Shown in pieces: positions 18,140-26,981 of a stretch of 64,000 nucleotides of DNA; the first letter of the stretch is position 1; the number at the start of each line of letters is the position of its first letter. The stretch spans positions 13,394 to 77,393 of the forward strand of contig DCFU01000038.1 in assembly GCA_002319795.1 (NCBI GenBank). Reading direction: 5' to 3'. The stretch comes from Megamonas sp. UBA1796. GTDB lineage: Bacteria > Bacillota > Negativicutes > Selenomonadales > Selenomonadaceae. The notes beneath the pieces were generated by a model, which worked only from the letters and a program-made list of their open reading frames with translations, ran no database searches and was not told the origin of the DNA. Made by a program: the position numbers and the translations under genes.

Positions 18140-18870
18140 AAATATGGTACAGGGAACATAAGTCCTTTGTCCCCTGTGCTTCCTTAGTGGAAGCTCTTGG
18201 TATACGGGTTGGGGAGAAGCGTATTGCGCTTGTGGGTGCAGGAGGCAAAACAACGATCTTATTTGCGCTGGCAGACGAATTCAGGGCTAAGGGAAAACGG
18301 GTGCTTATAACTACTTCGACCCATATACGCCGTCCCGCAGGTTTTTTTATTACGGATAGGGATTTGTCGGGTGTGGAAAAAGCATTGGCAGAGAATGGAG
18401 CGGCCGTAGTTGGCAGCGGGGTACCGGAACGTAAGCTGTCGGCACCTCAGGAGGAATTTTTGGCACAGGTGTCACAGCTGGTGGATTTTGTGCTTATTGA
18501 AGCTGACGGTTCGCGTATGCTGCCGGCAAAGGCACCGGCAGAGCATGAACCGGTATTGCATGGTGATGAGCAGCTGGTAGTGGCGGTAGTGGGTATGCCG
18601 GCTTGGGGGAAACCCATCCGGGAAGTATGCCATCGTCCTGAAAAAGTTATGGCAATTTTAGGAAAGTCTTCGGGGGATATCCTTACATCGGAGGATGTTG
18701 CCATGCTGCTCACCCATCCACATGGCGGCAGGAAACTGGTGCAGGGGCGGTTTGCTGTCATTATGAATCAGGTCAATACAGGCGATGATTTTCTGAAAGC
18801 ACAGCAATGTGCGGAACACTTGCAGCGCTTGCTGCAGGATAACAGCCGGATACTGGCTGTGGGGAGATAA
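18136..18870 (+). CDS. yqeC: Selenium cofactor biosynthesis protein YqeC
   Basis: 244 residues. P-loop GAGGKTT (about 35-41) and ADGSRMLPAK in the middle, as in YqeC. The family occurs with SelD and YqeB in organisms with selenium-dependent molybdenum hydroxylases; it is likely a nucleotide-using maturation factor. Coupled by ATGA overlap to the DUF3343 gene and 6 bases before mocA. Confidence 0.92.
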   Translation: MKIWYREHKSFVPCASLVEALGIRVGEKRIALVGAGGKTTILFALADEFRAKGKRVLITTSTHIRRPAGFFITDRDLSGVEKALAENGAAVVGSGVPERKLSAPQEEFLAQVSQLVDFVLIEADGSRMLPAKAPAEHEPVLHGDEQLVVAVVGMPAWGKPIREVCHRPEKVMAILGKSSGDILTSEDVAMLLTHPHGGRKLVQGRFAVIMNQVNTGDDFLKAQQCAEHLQRLLQDNSRILAVGR

Positions 18871-18876
18871 AGTGCT

Positions 18877-19479
18877 ATGGAAAAAGATATCCGGCTGGCT
18901 ATTGTCATACTTGCCGCTGGTTTGAGCCGCCGCATGGGCAAAATCGATAAACTTTTGATGGAATTTGCGGGAGAGCCTCTTTTTGTGCGGGCACTGTCAC
19001 TTGCGGCACAATTGCCGCACGCTTTTTGCGTTGTAGTTACGAACAACTGCCGTATTCGTGCCGGAGCCGTTGAAGCCGGGTTTGTGACAGCGGTTAATCC
19101 CTTGGCGCCAACTGGCATTGCTTCGTCAATTGCCTCTGGTGTCAGGGAACTGCCTGGAGCCTATGATACAATATTGTTTTTGAATGCGGACCAGCCTTTG
19201 CTGCGTCTTCAGACTGTGCAGCGGCTCTTGGAGGAAGCACGCCGTTCGGATCGTATTATCGTACCGTGTTATATGAACCAGCCACAGAGTCCGTGTCTGT
19301 TTCCCAGACGATTTTATCATGAGCTTGCGGATATAAGAGGAGATAAGGGCGGAAGGCAGGTTTATCAGCACCATTTATCGGAAACATGTTTTGTTGATTT
19401 TAAGGAACCAGAGGATTTTTGGGATATTGATACGAAGGCAGATCAGGAAAAAATCTTACACTTCAGGGGAGGAAGATAA
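18877..19479 (+). CDS. mocA: Molybdenum cofactor cytidylyltransferase-like protein
   Basis: 200 residues. The GT-A nucleotidyltransferase motif LAAGLSRRMG is near the N-terminus, with NADQPLL about residue 108. MocA converts molybdopterin with CTP to the cytosine dinucleotide used by xanthine-dehydrogenase-type hydroxylases. The position directly after yqeC strongly supports a role in the selenium-dependent hydroxylase. It ends one base before the next gene. Confidence 0.9.
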   Translation: MEKDIRLAIVILAAGLSRRMGKIDKLLMEFAGEPLFVRALSLAAQLPHAFCVVVTNNCRIRAGAVEAGFVTAVNPLAPTGIASSIASGVRELPGAYDTILFLNADQPLLRLQTVQRLLEEARRSDRIIVPCYMNQPQSPCLFPRRFYHELADIRGDKGGRQVYQHHLSETCFVDFKEPEDFWDIDTKADQEKILHFRGGR

Positions 19480-20118
19480 ATGAAGGCGTTTATTTTTGAT
19501 ATGGATGGGGTTCTCGTCGATACGCAGTATATCCATTCAGAGGCTACCGTCGTTGCATTGCATGAGTCCGGGGTTGCCTGTACGCAGGATGAGCTTTTGG
19601 AGTATGCAGGAACCAAGCGTGGTGTTGGTATTGCGGCAATCATTGCGAGGCGGCATGCTTCCGTGGATGCGGAAGCTGTATGCGTACGCAAGGACGAGCT
19701 TTTTATGGAGCGCATGAAGCAGACAAAGCTGACAGCCATTGAGGGGATACCGGCTTTATTAAAGAATCTGCGCGCACACGGTGTATGTATGGCGATAGCT
19801 TCCTCCAGTGAGGATACTTTCATCAGCTATATTGTTGACAAATTACAGATTCGCGGGTACTTTGATGTGCTTGTAAGCGGGCAGGCGTTGCCGGAGTCAA
19901 AGCCAAATCCGGAAGTATATCTTTTGGCAGCTAAAAAGCTGGGTGTACGTCCGCGAGATTGCGTAGTGCTTGAGGACGCAGGTCTTGGCGTGCAGGCGGC
20001 TAAAGCTGCCGGGATGTACTGCATAGGCTATCGTAATCCGAATTCTGGTAAACAGGATTTTTCTCTGGCGGATAAAATCGTCCATTATGTAAAAGAAATA
20101 AATATAGAAGAGCTTTAA
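19480..20118 (+). CDS. HAD-family phosphatase (phosphoglucomutase-like subfamily)
   Basis: 212 residues. HAD motifs: FDMDGVLVDT (about 5-14), ASSS (motif II), KPNP (motif III Lys) and EDAGLGVQAA (motif IV). A helical cap lies between motifs I and II, as in beta-phosphoglucomutase and related sugar-phosphate phosphatases. It starts directly after the mocA stop, so it belongs to the same transcript. Substrate unknown. Confidence 0.88.
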   Translation: MKAFIFDMDGVLVDTQYIHSEATVVALHESGVACTQDELLEYAGTKRGVGIAAIIARRHASVDAEAVCVRKDELFMERMKQTKLTAIEGIPALLKNLRAHGVCMAIASSSEDTFISYIVDKLQIRGYFDVLVSGQALPESKPNPEVYLLAAKKLGVRPRDCVVLEDAGLGVQAAKAAGMYCIGYRNPNSGKQDFSLADKIVHYVKEINIEEL

Positions 20119-20142
20119 AACCATTGTGAGGGGGAAAAGAAA

Positions 20143-20997
20143 ATGAAAATCTTCAATTTTTATGTGGGGGATCAAATCCACCTGGGAGCGGTTGAAAATA
20201 GCAAGGGCGTTGATGTCACTGCGTTCGGAAATGGTAGTCCGGCATGTATTGTAAGTCTCATGAACGGCGGGCAGGCAGCATTGGCGTCCATCCGGCAGTG
20301 CATAGACGAGGCTCCGGCCCTGGATATGGAATCTATCCGTTTCGCACCGGCTGTACCCGGCCCGGAGAAGATTCTCTGTGTCGGACTGAATTATGCAGAT
20401 CATGCGGCTGAAGCCCATCAAGCACTGCCGGAAACGCCGACCTTGTTCAGTAAGTTCAGCAGCGCACTCAATGCACATGGCAATGTTATCCGTCTGCCAA
20501 AGGGGGCGAAAATGTTTGATTATGAGGCTGAACTCGTTATCATCATTGGCAGGAAAGCCTCCTGCATATCTAAGGACGAGGCTCTGCCATATATTTTTGG
20601 GTACACTACGGGCAATGACTTTTCTGCCAGGGATTTGCAGGGTCGTACGACACAGTGGCTTCTGGGCAAGACACCCGATACATTTGCTCCTTGCGGGCCT
20701 TATATTGTACCTGCAGATGAAATCAACATATCAAAGCTGTCGGTGCAGTCTTATGTCAACGGACAGCTTCGGCAGGACGGTAATACGAAGAATATGATTT
20801 TTGATTGTGCGACTATCGTAAGTTATGCCTCACAATTCATGACACTGCGTCCGGGAGATCTCATATTCACAGGAACGCCGCAGGGAGTCATTGTTGGCTA
20901 TCCGCGGGAAAAGCGTGTATGGCTCAGGGCCGGTGATGAAGTCAAAATAAAGATCGAGGGCATTGGCGAACTCGTGAATAAACTTGTGGATGCATAA
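20143..20997 (+). CDS. Fumarylacetoacetate hydrolase-family protein
   Basis: 284 residues. The N-terminal cap is followed by the FAH domain from about residue 75, with LCVGLNYADHAAE, the metal-binding DYEAELVIIIG (about 127) and FTGTPQGV near 246. Members cleave or decarboxylate 2-oxo acids with Mg or Mn; acylpyruvase and oxaloacetate decarboxylase are the commonest activities. Good ribosome site (GAGGGGGAAA). Last gene of the run, ended by a strong terminator. Confidence 0.88.
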   Translation: MKIFNFYVGDQIHLGAVENSKGVDVTAFGNGSPACIVSLMNGGQAALASIRQCIDEAPALDMESIRFAPAVPGPEKILCVGLNYADHAAEAHQALPETPTLFSKFSSALNAHGNVIRLPKGAKMFDYEAELVIIIGRKASCISKDEALPYIFGYTTGNDFSARDLQGRTTQWLLGKTPDTFAPCGPYIVPADEINISKLSVQSYVNGQLRQDGNTKNMIFDCATIVSYASQFMTLRPGDLIFTGTPQGVIVGYPREKRVWLRAGDEVKIKIEGIGELVNKLVDA

Positions 20998-21023
20998 AAG
21001 TGATGAGAAGGGCCCGGCCACAT

Positions 21024-21048
21024 TGAAGTGACCCCATCAAGTTAGACC
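21024..21048. repeat. Sequence resembling an IS3/IS150-type terminal repeat
   Basis: The bases TGACCCC...AAGTTAGACC resemble the end of IS3-group elements. No transposase is next to it, so at best it is an orphan end left by an excised or deleted copy. Identification is by eye. Confidence 0.3.
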
Positions 21049-21103
21049 AAAAGCGTGGCAGCATATTGCCATTGTGCTTTTTATAATAGGGCAGCAAAAC
21101 TAT

Positions 21104-21156
21104 AAAAACTCCCAGTCATCGTATGGTTCAGTATCATACGATGACTGGGAGTTTTT
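21104..21156. terminator. Strong bidirectional terminator
   Basis: A perfect stem of about 21 bp (left arm 21105-21125, right arm 21135-21155) flanked by A and T runs separates the convergent FAH and ABC-transporter genes. Confidence 0.9.
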
Positions 21157-21167
21157 TGTCAGGCTGC

Positions 21168-22178
21168 TTAAAGAGAGGCGCAAAGTTCCTGGATATTGAT
21201 TTTTTTATCTTTTTCAAGCATGCCGGTTTGGATGAGGAAGTCCTGTGTTTCCTCCAAGTCTATAATATCTGCAGCACGGATGGCAGGATCAAAATCGTAC
21301 CATTTTGCCATAATGCTAACCTGTTCTTGGTTGAGGCCGGTTTCTGCGGCAGTTATGGCATATGCACTTTGCGGGTCAGCCATGTAGTTTGTTACGACCT
21401 GCTGATGCGTGTCCATGAATTTTCTGGCAGTATCCGGATGTTCCTTGATGAAATCATTGCGCATGGCGATAACAATAGTAGCATCGAGTAAGCCCTTGCC
21501 GGTTGTGAGTATGCGGGCACCTTCATTCTGCATCTTGAGTGTGGCTGGTCCGGCGAGAAGCGCTGCGTCAGCACTGCCGCCTGCTAATGCGGCAGATGCC
21601 TGTGGTATGCCCATGGAAACAAATTTTACATCGTCTGTTCCCATACCTTCTTTTTTCAGGGCTGCCAGCAGGAGCTGATGCAGGATAGTCCCCTTTGGTC
21701 CGGCGATCGTCTTGCCTTTCAGGTCTTTGACCGATTGGATGGATGGATCTTTTACCATGAGCATAAAGGCCTCTGGGGCCCGGCTGTAGATGCCGACAAT
21801 CTTGAGGTCAATCCCGTTGGCAGCCGCCAGAATAGCACTTGTGCCGCCAAGTGCATGACAAATATCCATGCGTCCTGCCGCTATAGCCTCGGTTTGTTTC
21901 GGTCCTGCATCGAGGTCTGCGTATTCAACGGAAATGCCATCTGGCTGAAAAGCATTTTCAAATATCTGGTCTTTTTTTTCTAAAATAGAAGGGATGTTGA
22001 GTGGTGACTTTACGTAAGTCATATGGATCGTGCCGGTCTTTTGCGTGGATTGTACAGCGGAGGCCGGAGGATCTCCTGCTCCAGAGCTGTTGCCGCAACC
22101 CTGCAGCAGGAGCATGGCGGCGGACAGAATAGCTGCCACGGTAAGAAGTATGCGTTTATGTACATGGGATAGATTCAT
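21168..22178 (-). CDS. ABC transporter substrate-binding lipoprotein (SsuA/TauA type)
   Basis: 336 residues. ATG 22178 is chosen: GAGGTG lies upstream, and the longer open frame runs into the ATPase gene. Lipoprotein signal with lipobox LLQGC. The mature part has ITS-type features of the sulfonate/nitrate/taurine-binding family (AIAAGRMDICHALGG, VKDLKGKTIAGPKGT). Third gene of a permease-ATPase-binding protein operon. Cargo may be aliphatic sulfonates or a pyrimidine precursor; sequence alone does not decide. Confidence 0.88.
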   Translation of the reverse strand: MNLSHVHKRILLTVAAILSAAMLLLQGCGNSSGAGDPPASAVQSTQKTGTIHMTYVKSPLNIPSILEKKDQIFENAFQPDGISVEYADLDAGPKQTEAIAAGRMDICHALGGTSAILAAANGIDLKIVGIYSRAPEAFMLMVKDPSIQSVKDLKGKTIAGPKGTILHQLLLAALKKEGMGTDDVKFVSMGIPQASAALAGGSADAALLAGPATLKMQNEGARILTTGKGLLDATIVIAMRNDFIKEHPDTARKFMDTHQQVVTNYMADPQSAYAITAAETGLNQEQVSIMAKWYDFDPAIRAADIIDLEETQDFLIQTGMLEKDKKINIQELCASL

Positions 22179-22191
22179 TGGAGTATACACC

Positions 22192-22902
22192 TCATTTGTT
22201 TTGTAATAAAGAAATAATCTGTTTTTCCAATGCAAACCGGTCATTGAGAACAGGGCGGGGATATGGGGATGGATTTGTGAGCAGTCCGTTGATGCGTCCG
22301 TTTTCCATGATAATGATTCTCTGCCCCAGACGAGCTGCTTCAGCGACATCATGCGTAATAAAGAAAATTGTGAGAGGATGGTCTGCGAATTGCTGCATGA
22401 GTTCATCCTGCAGCTGCTGCCGTGTGAAATAGTCCAAGGCGGCAAATGGCTCATCAAGCAGAAGAAACGTCGGTTCATAAGAAAGCGTGCGAGCCAGGGC
22501 GGCGCGCTGTGCCATACCGCCCGAGAGCTGATGCGGATAGGCATCGCGAAAGTGTTCAAGCCCAAAAACCTGTAGATAATGCCTGGCAAGTTTCTGTGAA
22601 CCACCGTGACCATATTTCCAGAGACAGATGTTGTCCCAGACCGTTAACCAGGGAAGGAGCCTGGGAGTCTGGAACATGATACCGTTACGTATAGACGGAC
22701 CTGTATGAGAAATATGGCCTACATCCGGTTTCTCCAGTCCGGCGAGTATGCGCAGCAGCGTGGTTTTGCCACAACCGCTTTTTCCAACCAGCATATTAAA
22801 GGATGCGTTCGGCAGCTCAAGGGATATGTCTTTTAAGGCCGTAATGCGGGTTCCGTCCTGTAATGTATAATGCATGGAAATATGTTCCAAGGCAAGGGTC
22901 AT
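22192..22902 (-). CDS. ABC transporter ATPase (SsuB/TauB type)
   Basis: 236 residues. Walker A GKSGCGKTT (about 38-46), signature LSGGMAQRAALAR (about 130), Walker B LLLDEPFAALD and the switch His (FITHDVAEA). Couples ATP hydrolysis to import through the permease whose gene overlaps it by 4 bases (ATGA). GGAGG lies 9 bases before the ATG. Confidence 0.93.
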   Translation of the reverse strand: MTLALEHISMHYTLQDGTRITALKDISLELPNASFNMLVGKSGCGKTTLLRILAGLEKPDVGHISHTGPSIRNGIMFQTPRLLPWLTVWDNICLWKYGHGGSQKLARHYLQVFGLEHFRDAYPHQLSGGMAQRAALARTLSYEPTFLLLDEPFAALDYFTRQQLQDELMQQFADHPLTIFFITHDVAEAARLGQRIIIMENGRINGLLTNPSPYPRPVLNDRFALEKQIISLLQNK

Positions 22903-23666
22903 GGCTGATTTCCTCCTTGCAGCAGCGTACTGCGGCGCTTGATTGCGGTAAGCAGAAAATCAGCGAAGACTCCCAACAACCCAATAGTGAGAATGCCTGC
23001 GACAATGATATCGGGCCGGGCCATCTCCTCACCATCAAGAATCATATAGCCAAGTCCGGCAGAGGCAGCAATCATCTCAGCACCAATCAATGAACGCCAG
23101 CTGTAGCCAAGTCCGATGCGAAGGCCTGTAAATATGCAGGGGATTGCCATAGGCAGACGAATATGCCAGAAAACAGCAAATTGCGAGAAACCGAAAACCT
23201 GGCCGGTCTCAAGGAGTGAAGTATCCGGACGCGATATACCGTCCAGTGTGTTCAGAAAAATCGGGAAAAAGGTCGCTAGAACGACAATGCACAGCTTGCT
23301 TGTTTCACCGATGCCAAACCACAAAATCAGCATGGGAAGCAACGCCAGGGGCGGTACATTGCGAAAAAATTCCAGCAGGGAATAAAAAAATGCGTGTGCT
23401 CTGTGACAGAGGCCGAGCAGGATGCCGCAGGGTAAAGCCAGAGCAGCGGCTATAGAAAATCCGGCAGCAACACGCAGGACACTTGTTCCAACGTGATGAA
23501 GAAGCAGGCCGGAGGAAGCAAGTTCCTTCAGACTATTCCAGACCTTTACTGGGGAAGGAACAATATAGGTATCCCACCAATGCCATGCGGTGCCGAGATG
23601 CCAAAGCAAAAGAATACAGGCCGGCATAGTACATTTGATGCAGAAAGATTTGAATATTTGCCACAT
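22899..23666 (-). CDS. ABC transporter permease (SsuC/TauC type)
   Basis: 255 residues with about six transmembrane segments and a binding-protein-dependent permease domain; the EMIAASAGLGYMILDGEE segment is the loop that contacts the ATPase. First gene of the minus-strand operon with the ATPase and lipoprotein. No specific regulatory site is visible upstream. Confidence 0.92.
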   Translation of the reverse strand: MWQIFKSFCIKCTMPACILLLWHLGTAWHWWDTYIVPSPVKVWNSLKELASSGLLLHHVGTSVLRVAAGFSIAAALALPCGILLGLCHRAHAFFYSLLEFFRNVPPLALLPMLILWFGIGETSKLCIVVLATFFPIFLNTLDGISRPDTSLLETGQVFGFSQFAVFWHIRLPMAIPCIFTGLRIGLGYSWRSLIGAEMIAASAGLGYMILDGEEMARPDIIVAGILTIGLLGVFADFLLTAIKRRSTLLQGGNQP

Positions 23667-23786
23667 GATAAACCACCCATATATAATATATCATATTTAT
23701 AAAATCAGTGCACGGCATCTGTGTTACGTAAAGAGTTGACAAATCTATAGGATGATGTCTAAATAGGGATATATGATAAAGAAGGG

Positions 23787-25028
23787 ATGTGGCATATCGT
23801 GGAATTTGTTATCAACCCGGTACAATTGCTCAAGGGATTGTCAATGGCGATGGAATTTTCATCTGGCGGGATGTACAGTCATCAGTGGCATGTAGCTATT
23901 GTTGCTGACCGTATTGGCGAGGCTTTGAAGTTAGTGCGCGGGGAGCAGAGGAAACTCGTTTATGCTGCATTGCTGCATGATGTGGGGGCGGTCGCTGACT
24001 GGCATGAGAATATCAATCTGTTTAGCAGATGCACCAGCAGCGATAGTTATCAGCATGCAGAAAGAGGCTATGAACTTTTGAAAAACTCGAAGATATTCGG
24101 GAATATGGCGGAAGCAATACGATATCAGCATGAATACTGGGATGGCAGCAGCCCGTCAGGACGGAAGGGCAAAGAAATCCCGCTGGTGAGTCGTATCATA
24201 CATCTGGCGGATAGTTTGGAAATTCGTCTCAATGAAAAATGTCTTATTTTTACACAGGTTCAGAATATAATGCAGGCGCTTTGGCAGGGTAGTGGTACGG
24301 AATTCGATCCGCAGCTTGTAGATGTACTGCAGAAACTTTCCGGACAGGAAAGCTTTTGGCTGGACATTGAAAATCCGTATTACTTTCAGATGTTTTTTGA
24401 TCATGTAGCGGTTTATGGTGATACGCGTTATTCATTGGATGAGGTCATGGAAATTGCGGAGCTTATGGCAACGATTGTCGACAGAGCCGACCAGCGGACG
24501 GGTACGCATTCCCGCCGGGTAGCAGTTGCGGCGGCTTATTTGGCGGAGAGAAAAGGCTTTAGCCGCAATGAGGTTCGTCTTATGCGTATTGCGGGCTTGC
24601 TTCATGATTTGGGAAAGCTTTCTGTTTCCAATCATATTCTGGAAAAGCCGGATAAGCTTACGGAAATGGAATTTTATGTTGTCAAACGGCATCCGTACTA
24701 TACATACAGGATCTTGCAGGGAATCGATGGCTTTCAGACAATTGCAGAATGGGCGGCTTTTCATCACGAAACCCTGGATGGCAAAGGGTATCCATTCCAT
24801 ATCAAAGGCGATGCGCTGTCATTGGGCTCACGTATTGTTGCGGTGGCGGATATTTTTACGGCACTCACGGAGGAAAGAACCTATCATTCGGATATAATGC
24901 TGTCCGAGGTTGAGAATATCATGTATACCATGGTTCAAGACAATAAAATAGATGGTGCTTTGGTTGCACTCATGTTCAGTGACAAAAATGCTTTACAGGA
25001 AATAGCCGGACAAAAAATAGATAAGTGA
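23787..25028 (+). CDS. Two-HD-domain protein with C-terminal HD-GYP domain
   Basis: 413 residues. An N-terminal HD domain (HQWHV...LLHDVGA) lies at about 30-160. A full HD-GYP domain follows at about 230-410: HSRRVAV, LLHDLGKL, KRHP, HHE and DGKGYP are all present. Proteins of this kind hydrolyse cyclic di-GMP or related cyclic dinucleotides. No sensor or membrane segment is seen. The start is uncertain: ATG 23787 has a very close ribosome site, while GTG 23799 is also possible. Stands alone. Confidence 0.88.
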   Translation: MWHIVEFVINPVQLLKGLSMAMEFSSGGMYSHQWHVAIVADRIGEALKLVRGEQRKLVYAALLHDVGAVADWHENINLFSRCTSSDSYQHAERGYELLKNSKIFGNMAEAIRYQHEYWDGSSPSGRKGKEIPLVSRIIHLADSLEIRLNEKCLIFTQVQNIMQALWQGSGTEFDPQLVDVLQKLSGQESFWLDIENPYYFQMFFDHVAVYGDTRYSLDEVMEIAELMATIVDRADQRTGTHSRRVAVAAAYLAERKGFSRNEVRLMRIAGLLHDLGKLSVSNHILEKPDKLTEMEFYVVKRHPYYTYRILQGIDGFQTIAEWAAFHHETLDGKGYPFHIKGDALSLGSRIVAVADIFTALTEERTYHSDIMLSEVENIMYTMVQDNKIDGALVALMFSDKNALQEIAGQKIDK

Positions 25029-25064
25029 GTAGATAGAGAAGTTTGCGCGTTTTCAAGAAAATAT

Positions 25065-25093
25065 TTGACATCGTTCAGAGTGTGTGATATCAT
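25065..25093 (+). promoter_or_regulatory. Promoter of the tRNA-Arg gene
   Basis: TTGACA (25065-25070), a 17-base spacer and TATCAT (25088-25093), about 36 bases before the tRNA. Confidence 0.8.
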
Positions 25094-25128
25094 AATACAC
25101 GTTGGTTGCGAAAGCAATTGATAAGAAT

Positions 25129-25206
25129 GGCCCAGTAGCTCAGTTGGATTAGAGTATTTGACTACGAATCAAAGGGTCGTGGGTTCGAGTCCCTCCTGGG
25201 TCACCA
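25129..25206 (+). tRNA. tRNA-Arg (anticodon ACG), CCA encoded
   Basis: 78 bases fold into a cloverleaf: acceptor GGCCCAG with CTGGGTC, D-stem GCTC/GAGT, anticodon stem TTTGA/TCAAA with loop CTACGAA (anticodon ACG), T-loop TTCGAGT, then A and an encoded CCA. One T-stem pair (T-T) is mismatched. The A of the anticodon would be modified to inosine to read CGN codons. Confidence 0.93.
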
Positions 25207-25218
25207 TTCGAATATATT

Positions 25219-25258
25219 ATCGATGGCAGCTATGATATAGTTGCCATCGATTTTTTTT
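25219..25258 (+). terminator. Terminator of the tRNA transcript
   Basis: ATCGATGGCA (25219-25228) pairs with TGCCATCGAT (25241-25250), helped by an inner CTAT/ATAG stem, and is followed by eight T. Confidence 0.88.
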
Positions 25259-25264
25259 GTGGGA

Positions 25265-25350
25265 ATAACAGACTGATACGGCACTATAGAACCAATTTTT
25301 GCCTCATTGTCTGTTATAGCATTGCGCGGTTCTGTACATAACCGCGCAAT
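25265..25350. repeat. Two nested or adjacent inverted repeats after the tRNA
   Basis: ATAACAGAC (25265-25273) with GTCTGTTAT (25309-25317), then ATTGCGCGGT (25321-25330) with ACCGCGCAAT (25341-25350). They fill the gap between the tRNA terminator and the minus-strand exporter gene. The second may be part of that gene's 3' end; the first has no clear role. Confidence 0.45.
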
Positions 25351-25403
25351 CGTTGTATAGAAACCCGCACTGTCAGAAAACAAAATACAAGATGTGCCTT
25401 ATG

Positions 25404-26744
25404 TCATTTTATTATGGTGGCAGATCGTTTCGACAGCAGCTCTTCTAAATGGAGCTGCTTATTTTTTTCTATGTAGCGGCGGGCAAAAATTTGCGGCATG
25501 GCGGTGCCGACGGTAATGCTGATAATGATGAGGACAGCCTCAACTCCGTTTTGTATGGCGGACATAAGTGCGAGGGAATCGAGGTTTTTTATGTTCAGGA
25601 CAGCAAAAAGCAGACGATAAAGAAGTACACCGGGTATCATAGGGATGACCGAAGGAATCGTGATTACATGGATGGGGGTGTGGAACCAATGTACGGCCTT
25701 CAGGGTAATGAGGCTGACTGCTGTCGCACCGATGAAAGAACCGGCGGCCTGGCTCATATCAAATTCTATGGAAAATACGTTGCGCAGGCAGACTGAGATG
25801 ATTCCGCCAGCAGCCGTAGCAATGAGGAGGCGCGGAGGGACATTGAAGATGATGGAAAAGCCAATGGCGGAAATGGCGGCAGCAATGGCGTCAGATATAT
25901 AGATACTGGTTGGTGCGACGTTTAGGGATGTAAAAAAATCAGGCACATTGCCCAGTCGGATGGCGAGCACAATACCAAAGGTCATTCCGCCGACAATGAG
26001 CAGCGTATTGATGGCACGCGTTGTACCGGAAACAATGTAATTATTGAGCATATCATCCACCGCATTAATGAGAGGTATGCCTGGAATGATGAAGAGCGTA
26101 CAGGCAATCAGTGGATGCCATGGTGTGGATGACCCGGAAAAAAATTGTGTGAGATATGCCAGCAGGGTGGCAATAAAGGCTGAAATGGAAATGCCGGCGT
26201 AGGGATTGATCTGCAGGCCATCACAGAAACGTCGGATACCGAATGCCATGGCTGTACACAATGCTGTGTAGATGAAAGCCAGCCAGTCGCCGCCGAAGAG
26301 CTTGCAAAATCCACCACAGGCAATACCGGCGCCGAAGGCGGATAACAGAGGCGGATAATGCCGCTGCTGTTCTAGTTTTTGTATGCGTATGAGTTCTGAC
26401 TCATACGCGGCTAAGGAGTATTTTTCTTCCATTGCCCGCCAGGATAGTTTGCTGATGGCTGAAATGACTGTCATATTAATGCCATGGTAACGACATTTGC
26501 GAAAGCTGGTATAGGAATGGTCATCGTCATTGACGTTGAGCATCAGGGTGGTGTACATGATATGGAGATGGATTTTTTCCTCCGTAATACCCATGAAGGC
26601 GGCAGCTCTTGTCATGTCACGAACGATACGGTTTGTATCAGCTCCGCTCTCCATAAGCAGCTGTCCTGTATGGAGTAATAGCTGTAATTTATAGCCAATT
26701 TTAGCAAAAGGTTCTTGTAATATTTGTTGATCTGTTTTTGTCAT
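25404..26744 (-). CDS. Threonine/serine exporter family protein (ThrE type)
   Basis: 446 residues from ATG 26744, chosen for AAAGGAG 9 bases upstream; the longer frame adds 22 unneeded residues. The soluble N-terminal region (DUF1212-like, about 1-130) has HTGQLLMESGADTNRI. About ten transmembrane helices follow, the last four forming the second ThrE_2 part. This is a fused one-polypeptide version of exporters that elsewhere come as two genes. Probably exports threonine or serine. Confidence 0.88.
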   Translation of the reverse strand: MTKTDQQILQEPFAKIGYKLQLLLHTGQLLMESGADTNRIVRDMTRAAAFMGITEEKIHLHIMYTTLMLNVNDDDHSYTSFRKCRYHGINMTVISAISKLSWRAMEEKYSLAAYESELIRIQKLEQQRHYPPLLSAFGAGIACGGFCKLFGGDWLAFIYTALCTAMAFGIRRFCDGLQINPYAGISISAFIATLLAYLTQFFSGSSTPWHPLIACTLFIIPGIPLINAVDDMLNNYIVSGTTRAINTLLIVGGMTFGIVLAIRLGNVPDFFTSLNVAPTSIYISDAIAAAISAIGFSIIFNVPPRLLIATAAGGIISVCLRNVFSIEFDMSQAAGSFIGATAVSLITLKAVHWFHTPIHVITIPSVIPMIPGVLLYRLLFAVLNIKNLDSLALMSAIQNGVEAVLIIISITVGTAMPQIFARRYIEKNKQLHLEELLSKRSATIIK

Positions 26745-26892
26745 TGTCACGACTCCTTTGTAAGATAGGGTAAAACAAATAAAAATATAAAGCAAATGCT
26801 GATTTTTCATGGAGATGATAACTTTTGCTTATTTATAGGATTTTGACTTGTGGAATAGGATAATAAGATGTGCGGGTGTAGCGTTTTCACAA

Positions 26893-26943
26893 ATGAATAG
26901 AATTCATATTTATCTTTTCAATCCGGCCTCTTTCATATATAAT
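26893..26943 (+). promoter_or_regulatory. Promoter and candidate operator of the tetR gene
   Basis: TTTTCA (26915-26920), 17 bases, TATAAT (26938-26943). Directly upstream lies ATGAAT-AGA-ATTCAT (26893-26907), a 6-3-6 palindrome that may be an operator for the TetR regulator encoded 40 bases downstream. Autoregulation is inference. Confidence 0.55.
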
Positions 26944-26981
26944 AAGAATATGTATTGGTTTTGGATATGGAGGCTTTGCGT

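Noticed and set aside
22179..22613. 145-residue N-terminal extension of the SsuA-like protein
   Set aside because: It overlaps the ATPase gene and lacks a signal; the lipoprotein signal starts at 22178.
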